64,000 bases of DNA from Streptomyces sp. HUAS 15-9 (GTDB taxonomy: Bacteria; Actinomycetota; Actinomycetes; Streptomycetales; Streptomycetaceae), in the NCBI RefSeq assembly GCF_025642155.1, contig NZ_CP106798.1:7688001-7752000 (forward strand), written 5' to 3'. The notes under the pieces are model-generated. The model did not search any database and had not been told where the DNA came from. It saw only the letters and a list, made by a program, of their open reading frames with translations. The translations under genes and the position numbers were made by a program. Positions 1 to 9,754 of the stretch are shown piece after piece; positions within the stretch are counted from its first letter, which is position 1, and every line of letters starts with the position of its first letter.

Positions 1-1730
1 ACATGGACACAGGTCGGCCGGCCGGAGGCGCGGGCCGTGCCGAGCGCCTCGCGCAGCTCCCGCACGGTCTTGGCGCGCAGGACGTCCATGCCGAGGCTGG
101 CCGCGTTGGCGGCGAGGTCCACGGGCAGCGGGGCGCCGGAGAAGCTGCCGTCGGCGATGCGGTAGCGATATGCGGTGCCGAAGCGCTCGCCGCCCACCGA
201 CTCGGACAGACCGCCGATCGAGGCGTACCCGTGGTTCTGGATCAGGACCAGTTTGACCGGCAGCCCCTCCTGGACCGCGGTGACGATCTCGGTCGGCATC
301 ATCAGATAGGTGCCGTCGCCGACCAGGGACCATACGACGGTGTCCGGAGCGGCCTGCTGGACGCCGATGCCGGCCGGGATCTCGTAACCCATGCAGGAGT
401 AGCCGTACTCCAGGTGGTACTGGCGCGGCGAGCGGGCCCGCCAGAGCTTGTGCAGGTCGCCGGGGAGGGAGCCCGCCGCGTTGATCACCACGTCGTCGTC
501 GCCGACCACCGCGTCGAGGGCGCCGAGCACCTGTGTCTGGGTCGGTACGGCGTCCTCGTCGTCGGCGCGGTGGGCGGCCTCGACCACCTGGTCCCAACGC
601 TCCTTGCCCGCCCGGTACTCGGCCTCGTAAGCGGGGTCCACACGGTGTCCGGTCAGCGCCTCGCCGAGCGCCTCCAGAGCGGCCCTGGCGTCGGCCACCA
701 CGGTCCGGGCGGCCAGCTTGTGGGCGTCGAAGGCCGTGATGTTGAGGTTGAGGAAGCGCACGTCCGGGTGGGCGAAGAGGGTGCCGGAGGCGGTGGTGAA
801 GTCCGTGTACCGGGTGCCGACGCCGATGACCAGGTCGGCGGTGCGGGCGAGGCCGTCGGCGACCGCCGTGCCGGTGTGGCCGATCCCGCCCAGGTCGGCT
901 GGGTGGTCGTGGCGCAGGGAGCCCTTGCCCGCCTGGGTGGAGGCGACCGGGATGCCCGTGGCGTCCACGAAGGACTTCAGCGCCTTCTCGGCCTCGCTGT
1001 GGTGGACTCCGCCGCCCGCGACGATCAGCGGGCGCCCGGCGGCCCGGATCGCGCGGACCGCCTCGGCCAGCTCGGCCGGGTCGGGAGCGGGGCGCCGTAC
1101 CCGCCAGATCCGCTCGGCGAAGAACTCCTCGGGCCAGTCGTACGCCTCCGCCTGCACATCCTGCGGCAGGGCGAGGGTGACGGCCCCGGTCTCGGCCGGG
1201 TCGGCGAGCACGCGCATGGCGTTCAGCGCGGAGGGGATCAGCGCCTCGGGACGGGTGACACGGTCGAAGTATCGCGACACCGGGCGCAGGGTGTCGTTCA
1301 CGGAGACGTCAGCCTCGACCGGGTGCTCCAGCTGCTGGAGCAGCGGATCGGGGGCGTGGCTCGCGAAGTAGTCGCCGGGCAGGAGCAGCACCGGCAGCCG
1401 GTTGATGGTCGCCAGGGCGGCACCGGTCACGAGGTTGGTGGCGCCGGGGCCGATGGACGTCGTCACGGCCTGCGCGGAGAGGCGGTTGAGATGACGGGCG
1501 TGGCCGACCGCCGCGTGCACCATGGACTGCTCGTTGCGGCCCTGGTGGTACGGCATGTCGCCGGCGTACTCGATGAGCGCCTGGCCGATGCCGGCGACAT
1601 TGCCGTGGCCGAAGATGCCCCAGGTGCCGGCGATCAGCCGGTGCCGTACCCCGTCGCGCTCGGTGTACTGGGCGGACAGGAACCGCACCAGAGCCTGGGC
1701 GACGGTCAGGCGGACAGTGGTCGTGCTCAT
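1..1730 (-). CDS. iolD: 3D-(3,5/4)-trihydroxycyclohexane-1,2-dione acylhydrolase IolD (3' end beyond window)
   Basis: Thiamine-diphosphate enzyme that hydrolytically opens the ring of trihydroxycyclohexanedione in myo-inositol catabolism; cytoplasmic. The 576 codons present, read from the ATG at 1730, begin MSTTTVRLTVAQALVRFL. They run through the N-terminal Pyr domain (AGIGQALIEY; TTSIGPGATN), the central domain and most of the TPP-binding domain (SLVGDGTYLMMPTEI, then LVLIQNHGYASIGGL). IolD proteins are usually about 620-640 residues, so roughly the last 50-60 lie to the left of the window. A GAGAGG Shine-Dalgarno sits just upstream of the ATG. It is divergent from the sugar ABC transporter operon at 2134, with a shared 403-bp promoter region. 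Assignment is secure from the continuous family-specific sequence. Confidence 0.93.
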   Translation of the reverse strand, partial: MSTTTVRLTVAQALVRFLSAQYTERDGVRHRLIAGTWGIFGHGNVAGIGQALIEYAGDMPYHQGRNEQSMVHAAVGHARHLNRLSAQAVTTSIGPGATNLVTGAALATINRLPVLLLPGDYFASHAPDPLLQQLEHPVEADVSVNDTLRPVSRYFDRVTRPEALIPSALNAMRVLADPAETGAVTLALPQDVQAEAYDWPEEFFAERIWRVRRPAPDPAELAEAVRAIRAAGRPLIVAGGGVHHSEAEKALKSFVDATGIPVASTQAGKGSLRHDHPADLGGIGHTGTAVADGLARTADLVIGVGTRYTDFTTASGTLFAHPDVRFLNLNITAFDAHKLAARTVVADARAALEALGEALTGHRVDPAYEAEYRAGKERWDQVVEAAHRADDEDAVPTQTQVLGALDAVVGDDDVVINAAGSLPGDLHKLWRARSPRQYHLEYGYSCMGYEIPAGIGVQQAAPDTVVWSLVGDGTYLMMPTEIVTAVQEGLPVKLVLIQNHGYASIGGLSESVGGERFGTAYRYRIADGSFSGAPLPVDLAANAASLGMDVLRAKTVRELREALGTARASGRPTCVH

Positions 1731-2133
1731 CAGGGCCTCTCGGGTGCGGTGAACAGCGGCAGACGGGGGTCGACGGGCCGGTCCGGCCAGGTGTCAGGGA
1801 TCCACGGAGGGCTCCATCCGGGCCAGGGGTACACCTGTTTGCAACGGGTAGAGATCGACTCCGATACGGCTGGTCGTGATCAGGTCGAACGGCTGGGATG
1901 CTGACTTGGCCATGGGCTCAGGTGTAGGTCCCGGCGGGTCGTGCTGTCAATGGTTTGTACTTACATTCGGACCTGAGCGTGAAATGATGTCTTAACAAAG
2001 TATTGACAGCGGGCGTGCGGGAGACTTTGATCGCGTCCCAACACACAGCACATGACCCGGACCGCCGCCCGGCGCCGGGCCCGGATCCTCGTGGATCCGC
2101 CTCCTTCTCGTCGCACAGTGAGGTGCCGGAAAG
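1731..2133. promoter_or_regulatory. Divergent promoter region between iolD and the sugar ABC transporter
   Basis: No gene is seen in these 403 bases. Rightward, TTGACA (2003-2008), a 17-bp spacer and TTTGAT (2026-2031) form a plausible sigma-HrdB type promoter for the transporter. Leftward, TTGACA (1950-1945), an 18-bp spacer and TACACC (1926-1921) are a plausible iolD promoter. Both -35 boxes are preceded by an ACAAA-containing stretch, so the two promoters look alike. The leftward one abuts the 14-mer listed separately at 1952. Promoter calls are by eye. Confidence 0.5.
1952..1965 (-). promoter_or_regulatory. Candidate operator shared with the iolG/LacI intergenic region
   Basis: GGTTTGTACTTACA lies two bases upstream of the iolD -35 box. 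Its reverse complement matches 13 of 14 bases of TGTCAGTACAAACC at 9691-9704, the other divergent inositol promoter. The likely binder, by position, is the LacI-type protein encoded at 9755. This is inference from sequence identity only. Confidence 0.45.
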
Positions 2134-3153
2134 ATGGACCGCTCTTCGTACTCCCGCTCCCGCAGACTGGCCCCCGTGGTGGCCGTTGCCGCCGCGGCGG
2201 CGCTCACCCTCGCCGGCTGCTCCAGCAGCTCCGGCGGCAAGAAGTCCGAAGAGGGTGGTTCGAACGCCTCCGCGGGCAAGGCCACCACTCCCCGGATGAC
2301 CGTCGCGCTGGTGACGCACCAGGCCCCGGGCGACACCTTCTGGGACATCGTCCGCAAGGGCGCGGAGGCCGCCGCGGCCAAGGACAACATCAAGCTCGTC
2401 TACTCGGCCGACCCGAGCGCGGGCACCCAGGCCAACCTGGTGCAGAACGCGATCGACCAGAAGGTCGACGGCATCGCCATCACCCTCGCCAAGCCGGACG
2501 CCATGAAGGACGTCGTGAACAAGGCGAAGTCCGCGAACATACCGGTGGTCGGCCTCAACTCCGGTGTGAGCGACTGGAAGAAGCTGGGCCTGATGGAGTT
2601 CTTCGGCCAGGACGAGGGCGTGGCCGGCGAGGCGCTCGGCAAGCGGCTGAACGCGGAGGGCGCCAAGAAGGCCGTCTGTGTGATCCAGGAGCAGGGCAAC
2701 ATCGGCCTGACCCAGCGCTGCGACGGCGTGAAGAAGACGTTCTCCGGCACCCTTGAGACGCTGTACGTGAACGGCACCGACATGCCGTCGGTGAAGTCGA
2801 CCATCACCGCCAAGCTCAAGCAGGACAGCGGCATCGACTACGTGGTCGCCCTCGGCGCGCCCTACGCCCTGACCGCCGTCCAGTCCGTGGGCGACGCGGG
2901 CAGCAAGGCGAAGGTCGCCACCTTCGACCTCAACAAGGAGCTGACCGGCGCGATCTCCAAGGGGACGATCCAGTTCGCGGTCGACCAGCAGCCCTATCTG
3001 CAGGGCTACCTGGCGATCGACTCCCTGTGGCTCTACAAGAACAACGGCAACTACATGGGCGGCGGGGAGCAGCCGGTGCTGACCGGACCGGCCTTCGTCG
3101 ACAAGACCAACGTCGACAAGGTCGCCCAGTTCGCCGCGAAGGGCACCCGGTGA
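2134..3153 (+). CDS. Sugar (probably inositol) ABC transporter substrate-binding lipoprotein
   Basis: Extracytoplasmic ligand-binding component of a ribose/inositol-type ABC importer. The 339-residue product has a positively charged N-terminus, a hydrophobic segment (VVAVAAAAALTLAGC) and a lipobox LAGC at about residues 27-30, followed by a Ser/Gly-rich linker. A periplasmic-binding-protein type 1 fold follows (TVALVTHQAPGDTFWDIVRKG, VDGIAITLAKP, IPVVGLNSG). The ATG is chosen because the signal peptide starts right there. The stop codon overlaps the permease start (TGATG), so the genes are translationally coupled. Ligand assignment to inositol rests on the iolD neighbour and the iol-like gene at 5145, not on binding residues. 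Confidence 0.88.
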   Translation: MDRSSYSRSRRLAPVVAVAAAAALTLAGCSSSSGGKKSEEGGSNASAGKATTPRMTVALVTHQAPGDTFWDIVRKGAEAAAAKDNIKLVYSADPSAGTQANLVQNAIDQKVDGIAITLAKPDAMKDVVNKAKSANIPVVGLNSGVSDWKKLGLMEFFGQDEGVAGEALGKRLNAEGAKKAVCVIQEQGNIGLTQRCDGVKKTFSGTLETLYVNGTDMPSVKSTITAKLKQDSGIDYVVALGAPYALTAVQSVGDAGSKAKVATFDLNKELTGAISKGTIQFAVDQQPYLQGYLAIDSLWLYKNNGNYMGGGEQPVLTGPAFVDKTNVDKVAQFAAKGTR

Positions 3154-4229
3154 TGAGCATGACCCAGCAGTCGGGGCCGGCGGTGGGCACACCGCCGGCC
3201 TCCGGCCCCAAGGAGACCGACGGCCGTACGGCCCGGCGCCCCCTGGCGCTGAGGCTGCTGGCCCGGCCCGAAGTGGGCGTCCTCCTCGGCGCGGTGGCCG
3301 TTCTCGTGTTCTTCCTGATCGCGGCGCCCACGGTCCGCCAGGGCAGCTCGATGGCCACCGTGCTCTACCAGTCGTCGACCATCGGCATCATGGCCCTGCC
3401 GGTGGCCCTGCTGATGATCGGCGGGGAGTTCGACCTCTCCTCCGGTGTCGCCGTGATCACCTCGGCGCTCACCGCGAGCATGCTCAGCTATCAGCTGACC
3501 ATGAACGTGTGGGTGGGCGTGATCGTCGCCCTCGTCGCCTCCCTCGGGGTCGGCGCGTTCAACGGCTGGATGGTGATCCGCACCGGGCTGCCGAGCTTCC
3601 TGGTCACCCTGGGCACGTTCCTGATCCTGCAGGGCGTGAACCTGGCCGTCACCAAGCTGATCACCGGCAACGTCGCTACCGACGACATCAGCGACATGGA
3701 CGGCTTCGACCAGGCCAAGAAGATCTTCGCGTCCTCGTTCGACATCGGCGGCGTCCAGGTGAAGATCACCATCGTGTGGTGGCTGGTCTTCGCCGCGCTC
3801 GCCACCTGGGTGCTGCTGCGCACCAAGTACGGCAACTGGATCTACGCGGTCGGCGGCAACAAGGACAGCGCCCGCGCGGTCGGTGTCCCGGTCGCCTTCA
3901 CCAAGATCACGCTGTTCATGACCGTCGGCTTCGGTGCCTGGTTCATCGGCATGCACAACCTGTTCTCCTTCAACACCGTGCAGTCCGGCGAGGGCGTCGG
4001 CCAGGAGCTGATCTACATCGCCGCGGCGGTGATCGGCGGCTGTCTGCTCACCGGCGGCTACGGCTCCGCCATCGGCCCGGTCTTCGGCGCCTTCATGTTC
4101 GGCATGGTGAACCAGGGCATCGTCTACGCCGGCTGGAACCCCGACTGGTTCAAGGCCTTCCTCGGCGTGATGCTGCTCGGCGCCGTCCTCATCAATCTGT
4201 GGGTCAGTCGCACGGCGACCCGGAGGTGA
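3153..4229 (+). CDS. Sugar ABC transporter permease
   Basis: Membrane component of the inositol/ribose-type importer (RbsC/BPD_transp_2 family), 358 residues from the ATG overlapping the upstream stop by one base. A hydrophilic N-terminus of about 35 residues is followed by about ten membrane segments: [18 protein letters not shown] at the start, then [20 protein letters not shown], which is the family signature, and [19 protein letters not shown] later. The upstream in-frame extension to 3027 lies inside the binding-protein gene and is rejected. Gap to the ATPase gene is 4 bp. Function is secure at family level; substrate is inferred from context. Confidence 0.9.
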   Translation: MSMTQQSGPAVGTPPASGPKETDGRTARRPLALRLLARPEVGVLLGAVAVLVFFLIAAPTVRQGSSMATVLYQSSTIGIMALPVALLMIGGEFDLSSGVAVITSALTASMLSYQLTMNVWVGVIVALVASLGVGAFNGWMVIRTGLPSFLVTLGTFLILQGVNLAVTKLITGNVATDDISDMDGFDQAKKIFASSFDIGGVQVKITIVWWLVFAALATWVLLRTKYGNWIYAVGGNKDSARAVGVPVAFTKITLFMTVGFGAWFIGMHNLFSFNTVQSGEGVGQELIYIAAAVIGGCLLTGGYGSAIGPVFGAFMFGMVNQGIVYAGWNPDWFKAFLGVMLLGAVLINLWVSRTATRR

Positions 4230-4233
4230 CTTC

Positions 4234-5142
<909 letters not shown>

Positions 5143-5144
5143 CC

Positions 5145-6047
5145 ATGGCGAACGCCCTCGACCGCATCCGGGTGGGCTCGGCCCCCGACTCCTGGGGCGT
5201 CTGGTTCCCCGAAGACCCCCAGCAGGTGCCCTGGGAACGCTTCCTGGACGAGGTGGCCGAGGCCGGCTACTCCTGGATCGAACTGGGCCCGTACGGCTAT
5301 CTGCCCACGGACCCCGCCCGCCTCACCGACGAGGTGGACAAGCGGAACCTGAAGGTGTCGGCGGGCACGGTCTTCACCGGCCTGCACCGCGGACCCGCCG
5401 TCTGGGAGTCCACCTGGGCGCACGTCGGCCAGGTGGCCGAGCTCACCCGGGCGATGGGGGCCGGGCACCTGGTGGTGATCCCCTCCTTCTGGCGCGACGA
5501 CAAGACCGCCGAGGTGCTGGAGCCGCCGGAGCTCACCGTCGAGCAGTGGACCCACCTCGCCCGGGGCATGGAACGGCTCGGCCGCGAGGCCAAGGACACG
5601 TACGGCCTCGACATCGTGGTGCACCCGCACGCCGACACGCACATCGACACCGAGGAGCACGTCGAGCGGTTCCTCGACGCGACCGACTCCGACCTGGTCA
5701 ACCTCTGCCTGGACACCGGTCACTACGCCTACTGCGGCGGAGACAGTGTCAAGCTCATCGAGACGTACGGCGAGCGCATCGGCTATCTGCACCTCAAGCA
5801 GGTCGACCCGGAGATCCTCGCGGACGTCGTGGCGAACGGCGTACCGTTCGGCCCGGCGGTGCAGCGCGGGGTGATGTGCGAGCCGCCCTCCGGCGTACCC
5901 GAGTTGGGGCCCGTGCTGGAAGCGGCCCAGAAGCTCGGCGTCGATCTGTTCGCCATCGTCGAGCAGGACATGTACCCCTGCGAGCCGGACAAGCCGCTGC
6001 CCATCGCGGTGCGCACGCGCCGGTTCCTGAGGTCGTGCGGGGCGTGA
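5145..6047 (+). CDS. Sugar-phosphate isomerase/epimerase-type TIM barrel, probable inosose-metabolising enzyme
   Basis: Member of the AP-endonuclease-2-like xylose-isomerase TIM-barrel family that includes IolE (inosose dehydratase), IolI (inosose isomerase) and IolH. The 300 residues open with IRVGSAPDSWGVWFPEDP, a motif seen in IolE/IolH-like proteins. They contain the metal-ligand region (VVHPHADTHID, CLDTGHYAYCGGD, IGYLHLKQVDP, FAIVEQD). It is the last gene of the transporter operon (2-bp gap from the ATPase) and is followed by a strong terminator. Which of the IolE/IolI/IolH reactions it performs cannot be told from sequence reading alone, so no symbol is given. Confidence 0.82.
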   Translation: MANALDRIRVGSAPDSWGVWFPEDPQQVPWERFLDEVAEAGYSWIELGPYGYLPTDPARLTDEVDKRNLKVSAGTVFTGLHRGPAVWESTWAHVGQVAELTRAMGAGHLVVIPSFWRDDKTAEVLEPPELTVEQWTHLARGMERLGREAKDTYGLDIVVHPHADTHIDTEEHVERFLDATDSDLVNLCLDTGHYAYCGGDSVKLIETYGERIGYLHLKQVDPEILADVVANGVPFGPAVQRGVMCEPPSGVPELGPVLEAAQKLGVDLFAIVEQDMYPCEPDKPLPIAVRTRRFLRSCGA

Positions 6048-6120
6048 ACGGGCCGGCGTGACGGAGCGTCTCCGTACCGTCACGTCACCGAGCCGCGTCG
6101 TCGAGTCACGTCGTTGAGCG

Positions 6121-6171
6121 GGAGTGCCCGCGTGCCGCTGTCTCCGACAGGCGACGGCACGCGGGCGCTCC
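6121..6171 (+). terminator. Rho-independent-like terminator after the transporter operon
   Basis: A 17-bp stem (6121-6137 with 6155-6171, one mismatch; arms begin GGAGTGCCCGCG) encloses a loop that itself holds CTGTC/GACAG. It lies 73 bp after the TIM-barrel stop and 45 bp before the next start. No long T-run follows, which is common in Streptomyces. Confidence 0.7.
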
Positions 6172-6216
6172 TATGCTGGGGTCCAGGGCATGCGTCCTCA
6201 CCTGGGAGTTGAGCCC

Positions 6217-7470
6217 ATGTCGCACTCCTCGACCCGACTGCGCAAGGGGGCCGTGGTCGTCACAGCGGTGGGGATGCTGCTGGTGCCGGCCGCGGGCACG
6301 ACGGCCGAGGCCCTGCCCTCGGCCGCCCCCCTCGCCCCCACGGTCGCCGATCCGCCCTCGCCGTCGCCCACGGGCGGCGACGTCCGCGCACTCACGCCCG
6401 CCGTGCGGCGGCAGCTCGACGCGACCGTGCAGCGGGTCATGCGGGAGGCGAACGTCCCGGGAGTGACCGTCGGGATCTGGACACCCGACAAGGGCCGGTA
6501 CGTGAAGTCCTTCGGCGTCGCCAACAAGACGAATGACCGCGCGATGACCCCCGACCTGTACATGCGGATCGGCAGCGAGACCAAGACGTTCACGGTGACG
6601 GCGCTGCTGAAGCTGGTCGACGAGGGCAAGGTGGGCCTTGACGACACGATCGACAAGTACGTCAGCGGCGTACCGAACGGGGACAGGATCACGCTGCGCC
6701 AGCTGGCCGGGATGCGCAGCGGACTCTTCAACTACTCCGAGGACGACGGCTTCTTCAAGGCCCTGACGACCGATCCGCAGCGCCCCTTCACCCCGCAGGA
6801 ACTGCTCGACTACGCCTTCCGGCACCCGGTGCTGTTCCCGCCCGGTGAGAGGTTCGACTACTCCAACACCAACCTGATCCTGCTCGGCCTGGTCGTCGAG
6901 AAGGCCGGTGGCACACCGCTCGGTGACTACATCCAGCACAACGTCCTGGACCCGGTCGGCCTCAGACACACCCTCTTCCCGACCGGCAACGAGTTCCCGC
7001 AGCCGCACGCGCAGGGCTACACCGACCAGACGGCGACCGGCCAGGTGACGGACTCGGCCGACTGGAACCCCTCCTGGGGCTGGGCGGCCGGCGCGATGAT
7101 CTCCAACCTGGAGGATCTGCGGGTCTGGGCGCGCACGGTGGCCACGGGCCGGCTTCCCGACGGCGGGATCCTGATCAGCCCCGCCGTCCAGGCACAGCGG
7201 CTCACCACGCCGCCGACCACCATTCCGGGCGCCGGGTACGGGCTCGGCATCTTCAACGTCCAGGGCTGGATCGGGCACAACGGCTCCCTGCCCGGCTACG
7301 AGTCCCTGACCATCTACCTGCCGTCGGCCCGGGCGACCCTGGTCGTCCTCCTCAACACCGACATCAATTACAACGGTCAGGAGCCCAGCACCGTCTTCGG
7401 CGACGCGATCACGTCGGTCATCTCCCCGAACCACATCTTCAACCTGCCGGCGGAACCCGCGGCGCGCTGA
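6217..7470 (+). CDS. Secreted serine hydrolase of the beta-lactamase/D-Ala-D-Ala carboxypeptidase family
   Basis: 417 residues with a secretory signal (GAVVVTAVGMLLVPAAG). The intact active-site set of class C-like penicillin-recognising hydrolases is present: S-E-T-K at about 120-123 (nucleophile Ser and Lys), Y-S-N at 216-218, and H-N-G near residue 349 (GWIGHNGSLPG). The ATG at 6217 is preferred over upstream in-frame starts because a GGGAG Shine-Dalgarno lies 9 bases before it and the signal peptide begins there. It probably acts outside the membrane on cell-wall peptides or small esters; the substrate is unknown. Compare the paralogue at 14101, which has lost these residues. Monocistronic between two hairpins. 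Confidence 0.85.
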   Translation: MSHSSTRLRKGAVVVTAVGMLLVPAAGTTAEALPSAAPLAPTVADPPSPSPTGGDVRALTPAVRRQLDATVQRVMREANVPGVTVGIWTPDKGRYVKSFGVANKTNDRAMTPDLYMRIGSETKTFTVTALLKLVDEGKVGLDDTIDKYVSGVPNGDRITLRQLAGMRSGLFNYSEDDGFFKALTTDPQRPFTPQELLDYAFRHPVLFPPGERFDYSNTNLILLGLVVEKAGGTPLGDYIQHNVLDPVGLRHTLFPTGNEFPQPHAQGYTDQTATGQVTDSADWNPSWGWAAGAMISNLEDLRVWARTVATGRLPDGGILISPAVQAQRLTTPPTTIPGAGYGLGIFNVQGWIGHNGSLPGYESLTIYLPSARATLVVLLNTDINYNGQEPSTVFGDAITSVISPNHIFNLPAEPAAR

Positions 7471-7520
7471 GAACGTTCAGCAGGGTGACAGGGACGTGAA
7501 CGCCGGACGGGGAGGACGAG

Positions 7521-7709
7521 TTGACGCACACGGAGCACGAGGAGAAGACGCCGGCCGCCGACGAGGCCACACTGCGGCGGGCCAGGTTCGGCGCGCTGCC
7601 GGAGCGGGTCCGCCCGGAGGACACGGTGGAGGAGAGGCCGGCCGCACCACGGGATCCGGCACGGGACGCGTATGACCCCGACGAGTGGATGGTCCGCTAC
7701 TGTCTGTGA
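7521..7709 (+). CDS. Small conserved-looking hypothetical protein (62 aa)
   Basis: Starts at TTG with a clear GGAGG Shine-Dalgarno at 7511-7515, five bases upstream. The product is short, charged and soluble (many Glu/Arg/Pro), ending DPDEWMVRYCL. No domain, signal or membrane segment is visible. Function unknown. Codon use and the good ribosome-binding site support a real gene rather than a chance frame. A hairpin follows 27 bp after the stop. Confidence 0.55.
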   Translation: MTHTEHEEKTPAADEATLRRARFGALPERVRPEDTVEERPAAPRDPARDAYDPDEWMVRYCL

Positions 7710-7735
7710 GGTTCGGTCGGCCGGCCCGGCGGCGC

Positions 7736-7770
7736 CGTGCTCGATCGGTCCTTCCGCGCAGTCGAGCACG
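7736..7770. terminator. Hairpin between convergent genes
   Basis: CGTGCTCGA (7736-7744) and TCGAGCACG (7762-7770) form a perfect 9-bp stem between the small ORF ending at 7709 and the dehydrogenase gene ending at 7804 on the other strand. Probable bidirectional terminator. Confidence 0.5.
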
Positions 7771-7803
7771 TCTGCCGGGCGGGCCGGGGCCCGGGGCCTG
7801 CTG

Positions 7804-8808
7804 TCAGGCGCCGCGTACCTCTTCGATCGTCACCGGACGGTGCTCGTGCAGTGACAGCGTGCAGGCCTCCGCGATCCAGCCGGCCTCCAGGGCGTCCGCG
7901 ACCGTGCAGGGGGAGGGCCGGGTGCCGGCGACGACCTCGGTGAACGCGGTCAGTTCGGCGCGGTAGGCGTCGGTGAAGCGGTCCATGAAGAAGTCGTGCG
8001 GGGTGCCGGACGGGAAGGTCACACCGGGCTCGACCGAGCGCAGCGGGAGCTTGTCCTCCAGACCGACGGCGATGGAGTCCTGGAAGCCGTGCAGCTCCAT
8101 GCGGACGTCGTAACCCCGCGCGTTGTGGCGGCTGTTGGAGACCACGGCGATGGTGCCGTCATCGAGGGTGAGGATCGCCCCGGTGGTGTCGGCGTCGCCC
8201 GCGTCCTTGATGTAGTCGGCGCCCCGGTTGCCGCCCACGGCGTACACCTCGGTCACCTCGCGGCCGGTCACCCAGCGGATGATGTCGAAGTCGTGGACGG
8301 AGCAGTCCCGGAAGATCCCGCCGGACGCGGCGATGTACGCGGCCGGGGGCGGCGCCGGGTCCAGCGTCGTCGAGCGGACCGTGTGGAGCTTGCCCAGCTC
8401 GCCGCTGCGCACGGCGGCCCGCGCGGCGACGAAGCCGGCGTCGAAGCGGCGGTTGTAGCCGATCTGGATCGGGACGCCGCTGCCCTCCACGGCCTTGAGC
8501 ACCTCGACGCCCTCCGCCATGGTGCGGGCGACGGGCTTCTCGCAGAAGACGGGGACGCCGGCCTCGACGCCGGCCAGGAGCAGGGCGGGGTGGACGTCGG
8601 TGGCCGCCGCCACGACGAGACCGTCCACCCCGGCGGCCAGGACCGCCTGGGGCGAGTCCGCGACCTCGGCCCCGAACCGCTCCGCGGCGGCCTTGGCCGC
8701 CTCGGCGAACGGGTCGGCGACGACGAGGGACTCGACGGCGTCCAGTGCGGACAGGGTTTCGGCATGGAAGGCGCCGATGCGGCCGAGGCCGAGGATTCCG
8801 ATGCGCAT
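7804..8808 (-). CDS. iolG: Inositol 2-dehydrogenase-type Gfo/Idh/MocA oxidoreductase
   Basis: NAD-dependent oxidation of myo-inositol (or a stereoisomer) to an inosose, first step of inositol catabolism. The 334 residues show an N-terminal Rossmann motif GILGLGRIGAFHAETL, the family catalytic motif EKPVA at about 95-99 (Lys), and a C-terminal alpha/beta domain with DCSVHDFDIIRW containing the conserved Asp and His. It is the second gene of a two-gene operon with the SDR gene at 8869 (60-bp gap), transcribed away from the LacI gene at 9755. Substrate assignment rests on strong similarity in feel to IolG plus context; close paralogues act on other polyols. Confidence 0.82.
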   Translation of the reverse strand: MRIGILGLGRIGAFHAETLSALDAVESLVVADPFAEAAKAAAERFGAEVADSPQAVLAAGVDGLVVAAATDVHPALLLAGVEAGVPVFCEKPVARTMAEGVEVLKAVEGSGVPIQIGYNRRFDAGFVAARAAVRSGELGKLHTVRSTTLDPAPPPAAYIAASGGIFRDCSVHDFDIIRWVTGREVTEVYAVGGNRGADYIKDAGDADTTGAILTLDDGTIAVVSNSRHNARGYDVRMELHGFQDSIAVGLEDKLPLRSVEPGVTFPSGTPHDFFMDRFTDAYRAELTAFTEVVAGTRPSPCTVADALEAGWIAEACTLSLHEHRPVTIEEVRGA

Positions 8809-8868
8809 GGGGTTGCGGCTCCTAGGTGCGGTGCGATGCGGTTGGTGCGAAGAGGCTGTACGAAAGGG

Positions 8869-9645
8869 TCAGTCGAGGCCACCGAGAACGTTCTGGTCCC
8901 AGTCGATCACCGAACCCGTGACCACCCCGGACCGGTCCGACAGCAGGAGGACCACGAAGTCGGCGATCTCGTCCGGTCGGCCCAGTCTGCCCATCGGCAG
9001 CCCGGCCGCGGCCCGCTCGCGCCAGTCGTCCCCGGCGTCGTGGAAGGCCCGCTGCGTCGCGTCCTCGCCCTCGGTCGCCGTCCAGCCGATGTTCAGGCCG
9101 TTGATCCGGATCCGGTCCCAGCGGTGGGCGTGCGCCGCGTTGCGGGTCAGACCGACCAGACCGGCCTTGGCGGCGACGTACGGGGCCAGGAAGGGCTGTC
9201 CGCCGTGCGCCGACGACGTGATGATGTTGACGATCGTGCCGGGCGCCTTGCGCTCCACCATGTCGGCCACCGCCGCCTGCATCGCGAAGAACGGGGCCTT
9301 GAGGTTGATCGCGATGTGCGCGTCGAACAGCTCGGGCGTGGTGTCCAGCAGGGTGCCCCGCGAGGTCAGCCCCGCCGAGTTGACCAGACAGTCGACCCGG
9401 CCGTACGCGTCGACCACCTCGGCCACGGAGACCTTGGCCCGCCCGGCGTCCGACAGGTCGGCCCGCACGTACATCGCCCTGCCCCCGGCCGCCGTCAGCT
9501 CGGCCACCAGGGCCTCGCCCGGCTCGGGGCGCCGGCCGGTGACGGCCACCGCGGCGCCCTCGCGGACCGAGGCCCGGGCGATGGCGGCGCCGACCCCCTG
9601 GCTGCCGCCGTTGACGAGGACGACCTTGTCGTCGAGAAGTCCCAT
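8869..9645 (-). CDS. Short-chain dehydrogenase/reductase
   Basis: 258-residue classical SDR. It has the nucleotide-binding glycine motif NGGSQGVGAAIA at about 12-23, the structural NSAG motif, catalytic Ser (ITSSAHGG) and the Y-x-x-x-K pair (APYVAAKAG). It likely oxidises or reduces a polyol or inositol derivative with NAD(P). First gene of the operon with the dehydrogenase at 7804, and read divergently from the LacI regulator at 9755. The shared 109-bp intergenic region carries the operator candidate at 9691. Exact substrate unknown. Confidence 0.85.
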   Translation of the reverse strand: MGLLDDKVVLVNGGSQGVGAAIARASVREGAAVAVTGRRPEPGEALVAELTAAGGRAMYVRADLSDAGRAKVSVAEVVDAYGRVDCLVNSAGLTSRGTLLDTTPELFDAHIAINLKAPFFAMQAAVADMVERKAPGTIVNIITSSAHGGQPFLAPYVAAKAGLVGLTRNAAHAHRWDRIRINGLNIGWTATEGEDATQRAFHDAGDDWRERAAAGLPMGRLGRPDEIADFVVLLLSDRSGVVTGSVIDWDQNVLGGLD

Positions 9646-9690
9646 GACGTGCTTGCCCCTTCAGCTCTCGCGACGCGGTCCTGTCATTCT

Positions 9691-9704
9691 TGTCAGTACA
9701 AACC
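9691..9704 (+). promoter_or_regulatory. Candidate operator shared with the iolD promoter
   Basis: TGTCAGTACAAACC lies midway between the SDR start (9645, minus strand) and the LacI start (9755, plus strand). It matches 13 of 14 bases of the reverse complement of 1952-1965. Its placement suits repression of both divergent genes by the LacI protein. Confidence 0.45.
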
Positions 9705-9754
9705 CCTCCAACAACCAGCAGCGAGCCATCAAAAACCCCTCAAGGAGCGCCGCC

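Noticed and set aside
3..1904. 633-codon plus-strand frame at the left edge
   Set aside because: Antisense to iolD, whose translation is a continuous family match; typical high-GC shadow.
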